Shown piece by piece: positions 23,121 through 23,818 of a stretch of 23,818 nt of DNA. The translations under genes and the position numbers were made by a program. The notes beneath the pieces are model-generated. The model had not been told where the DNA came from. It did not search any database and was given only the letters and a program-made list of their open reading frames with translations. Origin of the DNA: Ophiothrix spiculata (taxonomy: Eukaryota; Echinodermata; Ophiuroidea; Amphilepidida; Ophiotrichidae); assembly GCA_000969725.1 (NCBI GenBank), contig JXSR01S011655.1; one strand, given 5' to 3'. Numbering within the stretch: the stretch's first letter is position 1; each line of letters opens with the position of its first letter.

Positions 23121-23818
23121 TTTAAGGAATGGTATATCTCTTCTGAAAATTTTTCAGGCGAGACAAAAATCGATGCAGATTTTGTATCTCTGAGAAAACC
23201 CCTTAACTAACTCCTGTTTATTTTTTGCCTGGCACATACAGATTCTTTCACTTAACTCTTTCCACTCTGAGCATTTTTACAAATGTTGACATTATAGTGT
23301 CTAATGGGAAACTGTCCTTTATCAATCTTGATTAACTGTCCTAACATTTTGCCTTTATCAATCTTGTTAAGGGCCCTGTCAACCCTTTTTTTCAGAAATG
23401 TTTTTTGCTTTGTAAATCAGCAACAGATAATTAAATTCAAATAAAAGTATACATTTCCAGAAGCGGATTTGCATACTGAACATGATGGTCAGGTCATTTT
23501 TGGACCAAAATGTGTTATTTTGGACCTAGGGTCCAACAATTATGTTTTGGGCCCAACATTTGTTTGCTTTGGTAAAATTTTGAAACCATTTTACTTTTCA
23601 GAATCTAGAAAGATTATCACATAGATACTATTGACCATTTCTTGTCGCCTAATAAAATGATATGATAAATGATATGAAAGCAATATATAGGAACGCTTTT
23701 ATCAAATTTTTGATTTTTATCTTATTTTTTTGACATTTTTGGACCAATTTTTGACAATATCTCAAAAAGTAAGAAAAAAAAAAAATCAACAAAAAAAAAA
23801 ATTAAAAATGCGTTCCTA
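23121..23818. other. AT-rich repeat-like sequence to window end
   Basis: It contains a short direct repeat TTTATCAATCTTG (about 23318 and 23352), a GGACCTAGGGTCC palindrome (23523-23535) and an inverted pair TAGGAACGC (23688) with GCGTTCCTA at the last nine bases of the window. No gene is seen. Confidence 0.5.

Overview
The window is eukaryotic, intron-rich, AT-rich animal DNA. The repeat content (Penelope-like element, hAT-type and TTAA-type miniature transposons, tRNA-derived SINE, LINE debris, TGACCT-rich tandem repeat) looks like a marine invertebrate. An invertebrate deuterostome (echinoderm, hemichordate or cephalochordate) is my guess, but no single feature proves the phylum.

Positions 1-12360 (+ strand) hold the 3' two-thirds of one gene, which I recognise as TANGO6/RTP1 (transport and Golgi organization 6 homologue, formerly TMCO7). 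I reconstruct 11 coding exons whose splice sites and phases all agree: (<1)-73, 1056-1218, 1962-2163, 3831-4013, 5551-5674, 6342-6689, 7695-8216, 9349-9505, 10443-10594, 11173-11286 and 12184-12360 (stop). Together they encode about 737 residues. The N-terminal part (roughly 350 residues by comparison with the vertebrate protein) lies upstream of the window. One intron (5675-6341) is a GC-AG intron; the other nine are GT-AG.

The most unusual region is the first 2.3 kb. Three successive exons each have their own local tandem duplicates in the following intron: exon A twice (second copy still in frame), exon B as four copies plus a fifth stub (the extra copies broken, every splice donor kept), and the 3' half of exon C twice (one difference over about 100 bases).

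Every intron from the fourth onward, and the third, also carries a recognisable mobile-element relic or inverted repeat. These include two copies of a nested palindromic element (384-646; 8231-about 8485), a Penelope-like retroelement remnant between long inverted repeats (2390-3352), a 931-bp hAT-type MITE with an exact 8-bp target duplication (4402-5332), a tRNA-SINE on the minus strand (7340-7595), a LINE 3' tail (9058-9134), and several terminal-inverted-repeat elements (6171-6307, 9891-10316, 10842-11125, 11504-11762).

From 12361 to 23818 I see no second protein gene. The stretch holds the TANGO6 3' UTR with one good AATAAA (13327), a long foldback (13248-13668), a 72-bp tandem duplication (15400-15543), a dead LINE on the + strand (17155-18345) with reverse-transcriptase motifs and a PHD-like zinc finger, several MITE-like elements (19085-19213, 19488-19930, 20217-20558), and a dense TGACCT/AGGTCA tandem array (22378-22840) that continues into another degenerate repeat.
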